DNA from: an uncultured Alloprevotella sp.
GTDB lineage: Bacteria; Bacteroidota; Bacteroidia; Bacteroidales; Bacteroidaceae
Direction: 5' to 3'
NCBI GenBank assembly: GCA_944320745.1
Contig: CALUIN010000007.1
Location: forward strand, 1-64,000
Length of the DNA: 64,000 nt
Positions within the stretch are counted from its first letter, which is position 1; the number at the start of each line of letters is the position of its first letter. The position numbers and the translations under genes were made by a program. The notes below the pieces were generated by a model. The model saw only the letters and a list, made by a program, of their open reading frames with translations. It was not told where the DNA came from and ran no database searches. This document shows, one piece after another, positions 33,217 through 42,140 of this stretch.

Positions 33217-34989
33217 ATGGAGAAACGTAAAATACAATTCAGCCTCGTCTACCGCGACATGTTCCAGTCGAGCGGCAAGTTCCAGCCGCGCAAGGACCAG
33301 CTGGAGCGCATCGCCCCCGTAATCATCAAGATGGGCTGCTTTGCCCGCGTGGAGACCAACGGCGGCGCGTTTGAACAAGTCAACCTGCTCTACGGCGAGA
33401 ACCCGAACAAGGCGGTGCGCGCCTTCACCAAGCCGTTCAACGAAGTAGGCATCAAGACACACATGCTGGACCGCGGCCTCAATGCCCTGCGCATGTTCCC
33501 CGTCCCTGCAGACGTGCGCCGGCTGATGTACAAGGTGAAGCACGCGCAAGGCGTGGACATCACCCGCATCTTCTGCGGACTGAACGACGTGCGTAACATC
33601 ATACCCTCCATCCGTTATGCGCTGGAGGCCGGCATGACCCCGCAGGCCACGCTCTGTATCACCAACTCGCCCATCCATACGGCCGAATACTATTCCGGTA
33701 TCGCCGATCAGCTCATCGCAGCCGGCGCGCCCGAGATCTGTCTGAAGGACATGGCCGGCATAGGCCAGCCCGCCATGCTCGGCAAGCTCACGCGCATGAT
33801 AAAGGAGAAACACCCCGAGGTGATTATCCAGTACCACGGCCACAGCGGCCCGGGCCTGTCCATGGCCAGCATCCTTGAAGTGTGCCGCAACGGCGCCGAC
33901 GTCATCGATACGGCCATCGAGCCCCTCTCCTGGGGCAAGGTCCACCCGGACGTGATCTCCGTGCAGTCCATGCTGAAGCACGCCGGCTTCGACGTGCCCG
34001 AAATCGACATGGACGCTTACATGGAGGCGCGCAAGCTGACGCAGGAGTTCATCGACGATTTTCTGGGCTACTTCATGAATCCCGCCAACCGTCTGATGAG
34101 TTCCCTGCTCCTCGGCTGCGGACTTCCGGGCGGCATGATGGGTTCCATGATGGCCGACCTGGCGGGCGTGATGAGCGCCATCAACAACAATCGTAAGGCC
34201 AAGGGAGAAGAGCCCCTCTCGGAGGATGCTCTGCTCGTCAAGCTCTTCAACGAGGTGGCCTACGTATGGCCGCGCGTGGGCTATCCCCCTCTCGTGACCC
34301 CCTTCTCCCAGTACGTGAAGAACATCGCCCTGATGAACCTCCTCACGGAGTCAATGGGCAAGCCGCGCTACTCGATGATGGACAACAGCATCTGGGGCAT
34401 GATCCTCGGCAAGAGCGGAAAGCTCCCCGGACCGGTAGCGCCCGAGATCGTAGAGCTGGCCAAGGAGAAAGGCTTCGAGTTCACCGACGCCGACCCGCAG
34501 AGCTACTATCCCGACGACCTGGACCGCTTCATCAAGGAAATGGAGGAGAACGGCTGGGACCGCGGCGAGGACGACGAGGAACTCTTCGAGTTTGCCATGC
34601 ACGAGACGCAGTACCGCGACTACAAGAGCGGAGCGGCCAAGAAGCGCTTCCTGGCGGACCTGCAGGCAGCCAAGGACAAGGCGCAGGCAGGCAACATGAC
34701 GCCGGAGCAGGCGGCCGCCTTCAAGCACGCCAAGGCCGACGCCATCGTGGCGCCGGAGAGCGGCACCGTGCTGTGGGAAATCAACGGCGACGGCGAGTGC
34801 GTGAAGAGCATCGAGCCGTTCATCGGGAAGCAGTACAAGGAAGGCGACTTCTTCTGCTACATCGAGAACACACACGGACAGATTGTGGAAGTGCCGGCCG
34901 CTCTGGGCGGAAAGCTCGTTGAGATCAACGCCAAGCAGGGCGCGCACGTGACCAAGGGCGACGTCATCGCCTACATAGAGCGCGCCTGA
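33217..34989 (+). CDS. Carboxyltransferase, OadA/PycB-like, without the biotinyl lysine
   Basis: A 590-residue protein. Residues 1-300 are the HMGL-like TIM barrel of oxaloacetate decarboxylase alpha / pyruvate carboxylase B subunits (VYRDMFQSS, IFCGLNDVRN, CLKDMAGIGQP, QYHGHSGPGLS with the metal-binding HxH). The conserved carboxylase domain follows to about 480. The last 75 residues have the biotinyl/lipoyl fold (VAPESGTVLWEI ... GKLVEINAKQGAHVTKGDVIAYIE), but where EAMKM should be the sequence is ENTHG, so there is no lysine to biotinylate. Biotin must come from a separate carrier, or the activity differs. Single gene with its own promoter and terminator. Confidence 0.8.
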   Translation: MEKRKIQFSLVYRDMFQSSGKFQPRKDQLERIAPVIIKMGCFARVETNGGAFEQVNLLYGENPNKAVRAFTKPFNEVGIKTHMLDRGLNALRMFPVPADVRRLMYKVKHAQGVDITRIFCGLNDVRNIIPSIRYALEAGMTPQATLCITNSPIHTAEYYSGIADQLIAAGAPEICLKDMAGIGQPAMLGKLTRMIKEKHPEVIIQYHGHSGPGLSMASILEVCRNGADVIDTAIEPLSWGKVHPDVISVQSMLKHAGFDVPEIDMDAYMEARKLTQEFIDDFLGYFMNPANRLMSSLLLGCGLPGGMMGSMMADLAGVMSAINNNRKAKGEEPLSEDALLVKLFNEVAYVWPRVGYPPLVTPFSQYVKNIALMNLLTESMGKPRYSMMDNSIWGMILGKSGKLPGPVAPEIVELAKEKGFEFTDADPQSYYPDDLDRFIKEMEENGWDRGEDDEELFEFAMHETQYRDYKSGAAKKRFLADLQAAKDKAQAGNMTPEQAAAFKHAKADAIVAPESGTVLWEINGDGECVKSIEPFIGKQYKEGDFFCYIENTHGQIVEVPAALGGKLVEINAKQGAHVTKGDVIAYIERA

Positions 34990-35020
34990 CGGCAGGCGGA
35001 AAACCTGTAAACATAACCGT

Positions 35021-35060
35021 CCCCGGCGGAAGGCTTTTCGGCCTACCGCCGGGGATTTTT
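35021..35060 (+). terminator. Terminator of the carboxyltransferase gene
   Basis: CCCCGGCGG and CCGCCGGGG arms with an inner AAGGC/GCCTA-type stem, followed by ATTTTT. Confidence 0.75.
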
Positions 35061-35103
35061 CTGCCCCTTGGGCTCCTCTGCCCCGCCCCACTTCGCCGCG
35101 CAC

Positions 35104-35208
35104 GGACGACCAGGCCAGGCGACCACGCGCCTAAGGCCCGTCGAAATGCGGCCTATTCCCGTAATAACTGGCCTTAGCCCCGTAAAGACGTCCCCTATCC
35201 CCCTGTCC
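35104..35208 (+). repeat. Array G of the dispersed 21-base repeat
   Basis: Four clear units at 35125, 35146, 35167 and 35188 with centres CCTAAGG, CCTATTC, CCTTAGC and CCTATCC, so all centre types occur in one array. A weak copy precedes them. Located between the carboxyltransferase gene and fabI; no gene is seen in 34990-35329. Confidence 0.88.
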
Positions 35209-35264
35209 GCGTCGCCGGCCGGCGCCGTCGCGAAGGCAGGCAGTGCATCTTTCCGGCCAAACGC

Positions 35265-35295
35265 TTGTCCTTTCTGCACAGAAGTTGTAATTTTG
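35265..35295 (+). promoter_or_regulatory. Predicted fabI promoter
   Basis: TTG at 35265-35267 and TAATTTTG at 35288-35295, 20 bases apart, 34 bases before the fabI start. Confidence 0.65.
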
Positions 35296-35329
35296 TGCCG
35301 TTATTTACAAATCATAGCAATTTAGCGAA

Positions 35330-36187
35330 ATGACTTACAACTTACTGAAAGGAAAGCGCGGCATCATCTTCGGCGCGCTGAACGAGGACTCCATTGCATG
35401 GAAAGTAGCCGTCAAGGCCGTCGAAGAAGGCGCCACCATCACGCTGAGCAACACGGCCATGGCCATCCGTATGGGTTCGCTCACGGAACTGGGCCAGCAG
35501 CTCAACGCCCCCGTCATCGCCGCCGACGCCACGAGCGTGGAGGACCTTGAGAACGTGTTCGCGGAGTCGGTGCGCCTGCTCGGCGGCCAGATCGACTTCG
35601 TCCTTCACTCCATCGGTATGAGTCCGAACGTGCGCAAGCATCGCACTTACGACGATCTGGACTACAATTTCCTGCAAAAGACGCTCGACATCTCCGCCAT
35701 TTCCTTCCACAAAATGCTGCAGGTGGCCAAGAAGCAGGACGCCATTGCCGAATACGGCTCCGTCGTGGCCCTGACCTACGTGGCCTCACAGCGCACCTTC
35801 TTCGGCTACAACGACATGGCCGACGCCAAGAGCATGCTGGAGAGCATCGCCCGCAGCTTCGGCTACATCTACGGCCGCGAGAAGAACGTCCGCATCAACA
35901 CCATCTCCCAGTCGCCCACGCCCACCACGGCCGGCAAGGGCATCAAGGAAATCGACAACATGATGGACTTTGCCGAGAAGATGTCGCCGCTGGGCAACGC
36001 CTCGGCCGAGGAATGCGCCGACTACTGCGTCATGATGTTCTCCGACTTCACGCGCAAGGTGACCATGCAGAACCTCTTCCACGACGGCGGATTCTCCTCC
36101 ATGGGCATGAGCCTGCGCGCCATGAACCAGTACGCCAAGGACCTGACGCCCTTCGAGGACAAGAACGGCAAAGTCATCTACGGATAA
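35330..36187 (+). CDS. fabI: Enoyl-ACP reductase FabI
   Basis: A 285-residue NADH-dependent short-chain dehydrogenase that performs the last step of each fatty acid elongation round. The NAD-binding start has the FabI form (GIIFGALNEDSIAWKVA, about 11-27). The active-site block is RTFFGYNDMADAKSMLES, with Tyr and Lys in the FabI spacing. NTISQSPTPTTAGKGI near 197-212 is the substrate-loop region. Full length. It is the target of triclosan-type inhibitors in the family. A TPR gene follows after 33 bases. Confidence 0.95.
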   Translation: MTYNLLKGKRGIIFGALNEDSIAWKVAVKAVEEGATITLSNTAMAIRMGSLTELGQQLNAPVIAADATSVEDLENVFAESVRLLGGQIDFVLHSIGMSPNVRKHRTYDDLDYNFLQKTLDISAISFHKMLQVAKKQDAIAEYGSVVALTYVASQRTFFGYNDMADAKSMLESIARSFGYIYGREKNVRINTISQSPTPTTAGKGIKEIDNMMDFAEKMSPLGNASAEECADYCVMMFSDFTRKVTMQNLFHDGGFSSMGMSLRAMNQYAKDLTPFEDKNGKVIYG

Positions 36188-36220
36188 AGGCGGACCGTCG
36201 CCCGACACACGCACTGCGTC

Positions 36221-36835
36221 ATGAACCAGCCCAACCCACCCGCACCAGCCTCCGCGACGCTGCTGCATGCCCTGACAGCCCACCGCGAGGGCGATGACCT
36301 GAAGGCCGTGGCCCTGCTGACCGTAGCCATCCAGAGCGGCGAAGGCGGAAGCGCGGCCCGCCTGCTCCGCGGACAAATCCTCGGCGCCATGGGGCAGTGG
36401 CGCGAAGCCGAGGCCGACGCGGCGGCCGTCCTCGCCGACGAGAAAGGCAATGCCGACGCGGCATGGCTGCTCGCCTCCGCACAGGCCGCGACCGGCGCGA
36501 CCCAAGCCGCCGCCGACACGCTCCGCTCCCTGCTCCTGGACGCCCCGCGCCACCGCCCCGCCATCCTGCTCCTGGGCCGCATCTACGCGGCCGGCGGACA
36601 GGCGGACAAGGCCCTACGGCTCTTTGACGAGGCCATCGCCGCCCAGCCGGACTTCGCCAAAGCCTACCACGCTCGCGGCGGCGTGAAGCACCGGCTCCAC
36701 GACGAGGCCGGCGCGGCCGAGGACCTGCGGACCGCCCTGCGGCTCGACCCCGCACTGGCCCGCCGCTTCGACGGCTCCTACTCGCTCCTGGACGACAGCC
36801 TGAAGGCCCCCGGCAGCTGCCTCAACCGCCGCTGA
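36221..36835 (+). CDS. TPR-repeat protein
   Basis: A 204-residue Ala/Leu-rich protein made of helical repeats of about 34 residues. Recognisable TPR consensus positions occur in AAWLLASAQAATGATQAAADTLRSLL, RPAILLLGRIYAAGGQADKALRLFDEAIA and FAKAYHARGGVKHRLHDEAGAAEDLRTALRLDP (about residues 85-185). No signal peptide is evident. Such proteins scaffold protein complexes; no partner can be named. It lies downstream of fabI and ends before a strong terminator. Confidence 0.8.
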   Translation: MNQPNPPAPASATLLHALTAHREGDDLKAVALLTVAIQSGEGGSAARLLRGQILGAMGQWREAEADAAAVLADEKGNADAAWLLASAQAATGATQAAADTLRSLLLDAPRHRPAILLLGRIYAAGGQADKALRLFDEAIAAQPDFAKAYHARGGVKHRLHDEAGAAEDLRTALRLDPALARRFDGSYSLLDDSLKAPGSCLNRR

Positions 36836-36869
36836 CGCCTGGCCCCGCCGCCACTGCGGTACACGGAAG

Positions 36870-36918
36870 CGCCGGGCGGACTTACCGAAAAAGTGTAAGT
36901 CCGCCCGGCGCATTTTAT
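36870..36918 (+). terminator. Strong terminator after the TPR gene
   Basis: CGCCGGGCGGACTTAC (36870-36885) pairs perfectly with GTAAGTCCGCCCGGCG (36895-36910), then CATTTTATAT. It separates the convergent TPR and NUDIX genes. Confidence 0.8.
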
Positions 36919-36934
36919 ATCCTCCGGCAGCCGC

Positions 36935-37447
36935 CTATCGCTCAAGGCGGGACAGAATCCGGATCCACTCCTGCTCGAAGTTGGGCGTGAAGAAGCCCGT
37001 ATCCAGCCGGTCGCGGATCTCCGCTTCCGTGAAGAACGCGCCGCCGTCCAGCTCGGCCGAAGGACGGGGCAAGGCCTCCGTCACGGCCTTATAGGCATGG
37101 ACCAGCTCGCACTCCTGCCGGCTCTCGAACACATAACGGAGCAAGAACTCGGGCCTGAAGTCCTCCAGCCCCAGCTCTTCGCGGGCCTCGCGGCGCAAGG
37201 CCTCGTCCACCGTTTCCCCCCAGTCCACGTGGCCGCCCACGGCCGTGTCCCAACGGCCCGGCTGGATGTCCTTCCAGAGCGGACGGCGCTGCAGGTAGAG
37301 CCTGCCGTCCGGCGCAAAAACGTGGAGATGGACCACGGGGTGAAGCAGCATGGAGCCGCCGTGACACTGGCCGCGCGTGGCCCGCCCCACGACCTCGCCC
37401 TCCGCATTCACCACGGGGAGCCATTCCCCGGCATTGTCCTTCGTCAT
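36935..37447 (-). CDS. NUDIX hydrolase
   Basis: A 170-residue hydrolase. The NUDIX box GHVDWGETVDEALRREAREELGL spans about 72-94 with the metal-binding REAREE core. The preceding GSMLLHPVVHLHVF, LYLQRR and IQPGRWDTAVGG blocks resemble the YfcD/isopentenyl-diphosphate isomerase-like branch. The substrate, a nucleoside diphosphate derivative or similar, is not evident. It begins 3 bases after the queA stop and is probably co-transcribed with queA. Confidence 0.88.
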   Translation of the reverse strand: MTKDNAGEWLPVVNAEGEVVGRATRGQCHGGSMLLHPVVHLHVFAPDGRLYLQRRPLWKDIQPGRWDTAVGGHVDWGETVDEALRREAREELGLEDFRPEFLLRYVFESRQECELVHAYKAVTEALPRPSAELDGGAFFTEAEIRDRLDTGFFTPNFEQEWIRILSRLER

Positions 37448-37450
37448 CGC

Positions 37451-38686
37451 TTAATAGTTTAATAACGAACTGTCTCCGTAGCTCAGGAAGCGGAACCCGT
37501 GTCCCAGGGCGTAGTCGTAGATGCGACGCCAGTCCCCCTTGACGAAAGCGGACACGAGCAAAAGCAGTGTGCTCTTGGGCTGGTGGAAGTTTGTCACCAT
37601 CGTGCGTACCACGTGATAGGCATAGCCCGGTGCTATCAGAAGCTGTGTCGAAGCGTGCAGCACGGGCAGCCCGTTGCGGTCCAGATAGTCGGCCACTTCC
37701 TGCAGCGCCTCGAGCGTGGTCAAGGGTTTGCCGGCGGCATCAGCGTAGTCGTAGGGCAGCCATTGGGGCACATGCAGGTCGTCCTGCTCGGCGGCGGGGT
37801 TGCGGCGCAGCATCACACCTATATAATATAGGCTCTCGAGCGTGCGGACCGACGTGGTGCCCACGGCTATGCACTGCCCGCCGTGGCGGATAAGGCGGCC
37901 TATGCTCTCGCGGCTCACGGCGATCCACTCCGAGTGCATCGCGTGGCCGGCGATTTCCTCGCTCTTCACGGGCTTGAACGTCCCGGCCCCCACGTGGAGC
38001 GTAATCTCGTCGCGCTCCACGCCCTTGCGGTCCAGGGCCGCGAGCACGCGGTCCGTGAAGTGCAGTCCCGCCGTCGGCGCCGCTACGGAGCCCTCCACCT
38101 TCGAGTAGACGGTCTGGTACGTCCGCAGGTCGCTCTCCTCCGTCGCGCGGTGCAGGTAGGGCGGAATGGGCAGTTCGCCCACGGCGTCGAGCACCTCGGA
38201 GAAGCTGACGTCCGCGCCGTCCCAGCTGAAGCGCACCAGGTGGCCCGTCCCGCAGACGCCGATGCGCTCGGCGCGCAGCGTCAGCGCGCGGTCGCCCACG
38301 CGCAATTCGCGCTCCAGGACGCCCTCCTTCCACTTTTTCAGGTTGCCCACAAGGCAGGTCCAGACCACGCTGCCCGTCCGGGCGAACGACTGCTGATAGT
38401 CCGCCGGCTCGTGCGGTTCCAGGCAGAACACCTCGATGAGCGCGCCCGTGGCCTTGCGGAAGTGCAGGCGGGCCTGGATGACCTTTGTGTTGTTGAACAC
38501 CATGAGCGCCCCGGCCGGCAGATAGTCCGGCAGGTGGTAGAAGACGTCCTCCCGCACCTCGCCGTCACGGTAGAGCAGGAGCTTCGACTCGTCGCGCACG
38601 GCCTTGGGATATTTTGCGATGCGTTCCTCCGGCAGGTCGTAGTCGTAGTCCTTGATTTGTATGTGTTTCGTCGATTCCGTTGTCAT
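37451..38686 (-). CDS. queA: S-adenosylmethionine:tRNA ribosyltransferase-isomerase QueA
   Basis: A 411-residue enzyme that transfers and isomerises the ribosyl group of SAM to 7-aminomethyl-7-deazaguanine in tRNA, making epoxyqueuosine. Signature blocks: YDLPEERIAKYP (about 15-26), FNNTKVIQARL, PIPPYLHRATEESDLRTYQTVY, VEGSVAAPTAGLHFT and the C-terminal NFHQPKSTLLLLVSAF. It is longer than most QueA proteins (about 350), with extra sequence in the region of residues 90-150. Divergent from the restriction-modification genes. Confidence 0.94.
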   Translation of the reverse strand: MTTESTKHIQIKDYDYDLPEERIAKYPKAVRDESKLLLYRDGEVREDVFYHLPDYLPAGALMVFNNTKVIQARLHFRKATGALIEVFCLEPHEPADYQQSFARTGSVVWTCLVGNLKKWKEGVLERELRVGDRALTLRAERIGVCGTGHLVRFSWDGADVSFSEVLDAVGELPIPPYLHRATEESDLRTYQTVYSKVEGSVAAPTAGLHFTDRVLAALDRKGVERDEITLHVGAGTFKPVKSEEIAGHAMHSEWIAVSRESIGRLIRHGGQCIAVGTTSVRTLESLYYIGVMLRRNPAAEQDDLHVPQWLPYDYADAAGKPLTTLEALQEVADYLDRNGLPVLHASTQLLIAPGYAYHVVRTMVTNFHQPKSTLLLLVSAFVKGDWRRIYDYALGHGFRFLSYGDSSLLNY

Positions 38687-38749
38687 CTGTCACAGTAAAC
38701 TTCGGCGCAAAGTTACGAAAAAACATCGGGCCGGCCCAAGCCGCGCGCC

Positions 38750-38812
38750 ACGGGCCTTAGCCCCGTGCGGACGGGGCCTATTCCCGTAGCGACGGGGCTA
38801 AGGCCCGTCGCC
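38750..38812 (+). repeat. Array H of the dispersed 21-base repeat
   Basis: Three units at 38750, 38771 and 38792, each with both arms intact (ACGGG and CCCGT). Their centres are CCTTAGC, GCCTATT and GCTAAGG, showing that centre orientation flips while the arms stay. Placed between queA and the restriction-modification island. Confidence 0.9.
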
Positions 38813-38891
38813 CGAAATGGCAAAGAAACAATATACTCCTCTAGTAGGATGCTTTTTAATCGGAATGGCATAAAAACCGGAGTTTTTTTCG

Positions 38892-38899
38892 TAAGTTTG
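38892..38899 (+). promoter_or_regulatory. Predicted -7 box of the methyltransferase gene
   Basis: TAAGTTTG at 38892-38899, 22 bases before the methyltransferase start. No convincing -33 TTG was seen. Confidence 0.5.
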
Positions 38900-38921
38900 C
38901 ACAAAAGCTCATTTCAACCCC

Positions 38922-40205
38922 ATGAATGCTCATTTTCAAAATATAAGTTTGGCCTCCTTTCCAGAAAAGATATCTCTTAAGTCTACCGAGACTGGAAAAA
39001 TACAAGTTTATTTGTATGGACCGAAATCCTACGACAACCAGCTGGCTGTCATAACCCACTTCCTGCATAACCCAGAATTATCTCAAGATTTCTCAAAGAA
39101 GGAAGCTCAAAAATATCTGAAAGAATATTTGGAATACATATATCCTAAAGAACATGTTCCCGAGGGTGTTCTGAACGAACCGCTGCAAGCAGGTCTTTTC
39201 AACGACTTTTTTCAGATTCCCTTTCCTGATCCCATAGACAGCCGTTTCACTTTCATAGACTTGTTCGCAGGGATGGGTGGATTTCGCCTAGCCATGCAGG
39301 CCCAAGGCGGAAAATGTGTATTTTCTTCTGAATGGAACGTATTCGCCCAAAAAACATACTTGGCTAATTTCGGAGAAATGCCATTCGGGGACATCACCAA
39401 AGAAGAAACAAAGCGATATATCCCGAAACAATTCGACATTCTTTGCGCCGGATTTCCCTGTCAACCATTTTCGATTGCAGGGATTTCGAAAAAGAGAAGT
39501 TTGGGTCGAGAGACCGGTTTCAAAGATAAGACACAGGGAACTTTGTTCTTTGACGTAGCAGACATCATAAACAGACACAGGCCAAAGGCTTTTTTCCTTG
39601 AGAATGTAAAGAATTTGCTATCTCATGACAAAGGAAATACGTTCAAAATTATTCGGTCCACGCTTGAAGAGCTGGAATACTCTATCTACTTCAAAATAAT
39701 GGATGGAAAAGACTATGTTCCTCAACACAGAGAACGCATTATGATAGTCGGATTCGATAAACGCCGCTTCCAAGGTCGAGAACATTTTGAATTTCCACAA
39801 GCGCCAAATATCCATCCGAGACTAAGAGACATTCTGGAACGTTGTCCCGACAACAAGTACACCCTATCTGACAAACTTTGGAATTACCTGCAACAGTACG
39901 CAGAACGGCATAAGGCCAAGGGAAACGGATTTGGATTTGGACTGGCCGACATTGATGGAATAAGCCGTACACTAAGCGCCAGATATTATAAAGATGGTTC
40001 TGAGATTCTCATCGCGCAAAACGGGAAGAATCCCCGACGCCTTACTCCGCGAGAATGTGCAAGGCTGATGGGATATCCTGACAAATATATCATTGACAAG
40101 GTTTCAGACGTCCAAGCCTATAGACAATGTGGAAATTCAGTCGTGGTACCACTGATCACCGCCGTAGCTGAACAAATCATTAAAGCCATAGACTCTTATG
40201 AGTGA
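38922..40205 (+). CDS. DNA (cytosine-5) methyltransferase, M.EcoRII/Dcm-like
   Basis: A 427-residue C5 methyltransferase. Motif I FIDLFAGMGGFRLA (about 111-124), catalytic motif IV AGFPCQPFSIAG with Cys180, motif VI FFLENVKNL, motif VIII QHRERIMIVG, motif IX RRLTPRECARLMGYP and motif X QCGNSVVVPLI are all present in order. The N-terminal 105 residues are an extra domain as in Dcm and M.EcoRII. Its stop overlaps the start of an EcoRII-like endonuclease, so it should protect CCWGG sites. Base composition is clearly lower in GC than the neighbours, a sign of transfer. Confidence 0.93.
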   Translation: MNAHFQNISLASFPEKISLKSTETGKIQVYLYGPKSYDNQLAVITHFLHNPELSQDFSKKEAQKYLKEYLEYIYPKEHVPEGVLNEPLQAGLFNDFFQIPFPDPIDSRFTFIDLFAGMGGFRLAMQAQGGKCVFSSEWNVFAQKTYLANFGEMPFGDITKEETKRYIPKQFDILCAGFPCQPFSIAGISKKRSLGRETGFKDKTQGTLFFDVADIINRHRPKAFFLENVKNLLSHDKGNTFKIIRSTLEELEYSIYFKIMDGKDYVPQHRERIMIVGFDKRRFQGREHFEFPQAPNIHPRLRDILERCPDNKYTLSDKLWNYLQQYAERHKAKGNGFGFGLADIDGISRTLSARYYKDGSEILIAQNGKNPRRLTPRECARLMGYPDKYIIDKVSDVQAYRQCGNSVVVPLITAVAEQIIKAIDSYE

Positions 40206-41400
40206 AATTTTAAACCTAGCAATACAAGGAGTCCAGCAGTCACAAAAAGCATTGTGTCGTTTCATCACGGGGAACGACGCCGGCACAACCGGCAGCCATC
40301 AGTCTGGATTTTACATTCCTCAATGTGCAGCCACCCTGCTTTTTGAACAGCCTGGAAAGAAAGGTGAGAACAAAGAAAAAATCGTAAAAATTAAATGGCA
40401 AAACGATTTTTTTACAGAAAGTCACATGAAATACTATGGGAAAAATACACGCAACGAGTATCGTATTACTCATTTCGGACGTAACTTCCCATTTCTACGG
40501 GATGAAAATGTAGGCGACCTGCTCATTATATGTAAATCCACGGAAGAAGACTACCAAGGATTCGTCCTTGGGTCCGATGAAGACATAGAGGCTTTTTTGA
40601 CTTATTTCAATTTGTCCCCGGATGAAACAAACAGACTGATTGACATCAACGGAGAGGAGACATCTGAAATTCGCGTCAGACTACTGATAAAACAATTCAT
40701 TTCCGATCTAACTAGCTTCCCAGAAACTCGACAAATGGCAGCTGGTGCACAAGAATGTTATAACAAGGCCTACAACATTGCAACACAAGATCTGAATAAT
40801 AATCCAGACGACATCCTCCTAAAATGGATAGATACAGAATACACATTGTTCAAATGCCTTGAGGAAAAACTATACAAAAACATTCTATCTCATCCTTTTC
40901 CCAGCATTGATTCATTCATACAAACAGCCAACGAAGTACTTAACCGACGTAAATCCCGGGCAGGGAAATCCTTAGAACATCATCTAGCCAACATTTTTTC
41001 TCAAAACCGTTTAATTTTTGAAGAACAAGTAGTTACAGAAGATAATAAAAAACTAGATTTCCTATTTCCTAACGGTGTCTGCTACCATGACTTTCTATTC
41101 CCGGCGGAAATGATAACAGTTCTAGGGGCCAAAACCACATGTAAAGACCGCTGGCGTCAAGTCCTTACAGAAGCCAATCGGGTCAAGCATAAATACTTGT
41201 TTACACTCCAGCAGGGGATTTCCCGTAACCAGTTGAAAGAAATGCAGGACTCGCAGCTTACATTGGTTGTACCCCGCAAATATATTACATCTTTCCCAAG
41301 AGAATACAGAAAGAACATAAAAAGTCTATTTGACTTTATTCAATTAATTCAAAAAAGACAGGAACAAATACCACACAGATATTTATTTCCTAGTAAATAG
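40198..41400 (+). CDS. Type IIE restriction endonuclease, EcoRII-like
   Basis: A 400-residue endonuclease, close to the length of EcoRII (404). The N-terminal part (about 1-170) looks like the EcoRII effector-binding B3-like domain (GNDAGTTGSHQSGFYIP). The C-terminal domain carries D287, K312 (in GAKTTCKDRWRQ) and E325, with spacings of 25 and 13 that equal those I recall for EcoRII D299-K324-E337; Y296 also lines up with Y308. The start overlaps the methyltransferase by eight bases. Predicted target CCWGG, cutting before the first C in the family. Low GC. Confidence 0.9.
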   Translation: MSEILNLAIQGVQQSQKALCRFITGNDAGTTGSHQSGFYIPQCAATLLFEQPGKKGENKEKIVKIKWQNDFFTESHMKYYGKNTRNEYRITHFGRNFPFLRDENVGDLLIICKSTEEDYQGFVLGSDEDIEAFLTYFNLSPDETNRLIDINGEETSEIRVRLLIKQFISDLTSFPETRQMAAGAQECYNKAYNIATQDLNNNPDDILLKWIDTEYTLFKCLEEKLYKNILSHPFPSIDSFIQTANEVLNRRKSRAGKSLEHHLANIFSQNRLIFEEQVVTEDNKKLDFLFPNGVCYHDFLFPAEMITVLGAKTTCKDRWRQVLTEANRVKHKYLFTLQQGISRNQLKEMQDSQLTLVVPRKYITSFPREYRKNIKSLFDFIQLIQKRQEQIPHRYLFPSK

Positions 41401-41436
41401 CAAAAAATACTTATCGCAATACGCGACCTCAACATC

Positions 41437-41883
41437 TCACACAAATCCGTCTCTTTGCTTTAATCGTTCCAAATAAATATGATTTATCCTATATTCTATT
41501 TCCATCAAAGTCTGCTTCAATAAAGTAGGTTTCAGCTGACATTCCCAGACAACAATTACGCCCCAACCTAGTCGTTTCAATCTTTCCACATTAAGTTTAT
41601 CTCGCAACTTGTTTTTTCCAATTTTACTCATCCAAAAATCTGTATGGGTTTTCGGGATATAACCATCTTTCTCGTGACCATGCCAAAAACACCCGTTCAC
41701 AAAAATCACAACACCATATTTACGTAACACGATGTCCGGCGTCCCGGGCAAGCTCTTCACATTTTTACGATAACGGTAACCACGCCGAAACAAATATCGA
41801 CGTACAATTAGCTCGGGTTTTGTATCCTTGTTCCGTATTTTCGACATTACAGCAGATCGCTTTTCTTTTTCCCATATATCCAT
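41437..41883 (-). CDS. vsr: Very short patch repair endonuclease Vsr
   Basis: A 148-residue mismatch endonuclease that nicks 5' to the T of T:G mismatches formed when 5-methylcytosine deaminates. It has the family start RSAVMSKIRNKDTKPEL, catalytic SLPGTPDIVL (D50), and FVNGCFWHGHEKDG with zinc-binding and catalytic His (68, 70). Full length. Convergent with the EcoRII-like endonuclease gene, with 36 bases between stops; Vsr genes often accompany C5 methyltransferases of the Dcm type. Low GC like its partners. Confidence 0.95.
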   Translation of the reverse strand: MDIWEKEKRSAVMSKIRNKDTKPELIVRRYLFRRGYRYRKNVKSLPGTPDIVLRKYGVVIFVNGCFWHGHEKDGYIPKTHTDFWMSKIGKNKLRDKLNVERLKRLGWGVIVVWECQLKPTLLKQTLMEIEYRINHIYLERLKQRDGFV

Positions 41884-41920
41884 ACCTATCCCATTAATGC
41901 AAACCTAGAAAAACTTGTTG

Positions 41921-41928
41921 CAAATATA
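41921..41928 (-). promoter_or_regulatory. Predicted -7 box of vsr
   Basis: TATATTTG read on the minus strand at 41928-41921, 37 bases before the vsr start. The 41884-42140 region is AT-rich and carries no gene I can support. Confidence 0.5.
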
Positions 41929-42113
41929 CGGAATAGTAGTGTGTTGTAAGCTTAGAACAAACAAATAATCCACCAATAGTGGACAAGAAGTCACAAAAAG
42001 TCAGATACTTCATATATTCTGACCGGTATTCCGCACTATAAAAATAATAATTATAACCAGTAAAAGAGGTGAAAAACCGGCCTTCGCGCCCCGGGCTTTT
42101 CAAAAATTATTAT

Positions 42114-42121
42114 TAGTTTTG
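42114..42121 (+). promoter_or_regulatory. Predicted -7 box of the cardiolipin synthase gene
   Basis: TAGTTTTG at 42114-42121, 19 bases before the start codon, so the leader would be very short. Confidence 0.45.
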
Positions 42122-42140
42122 CCAAAAATCTACTTTCCGC

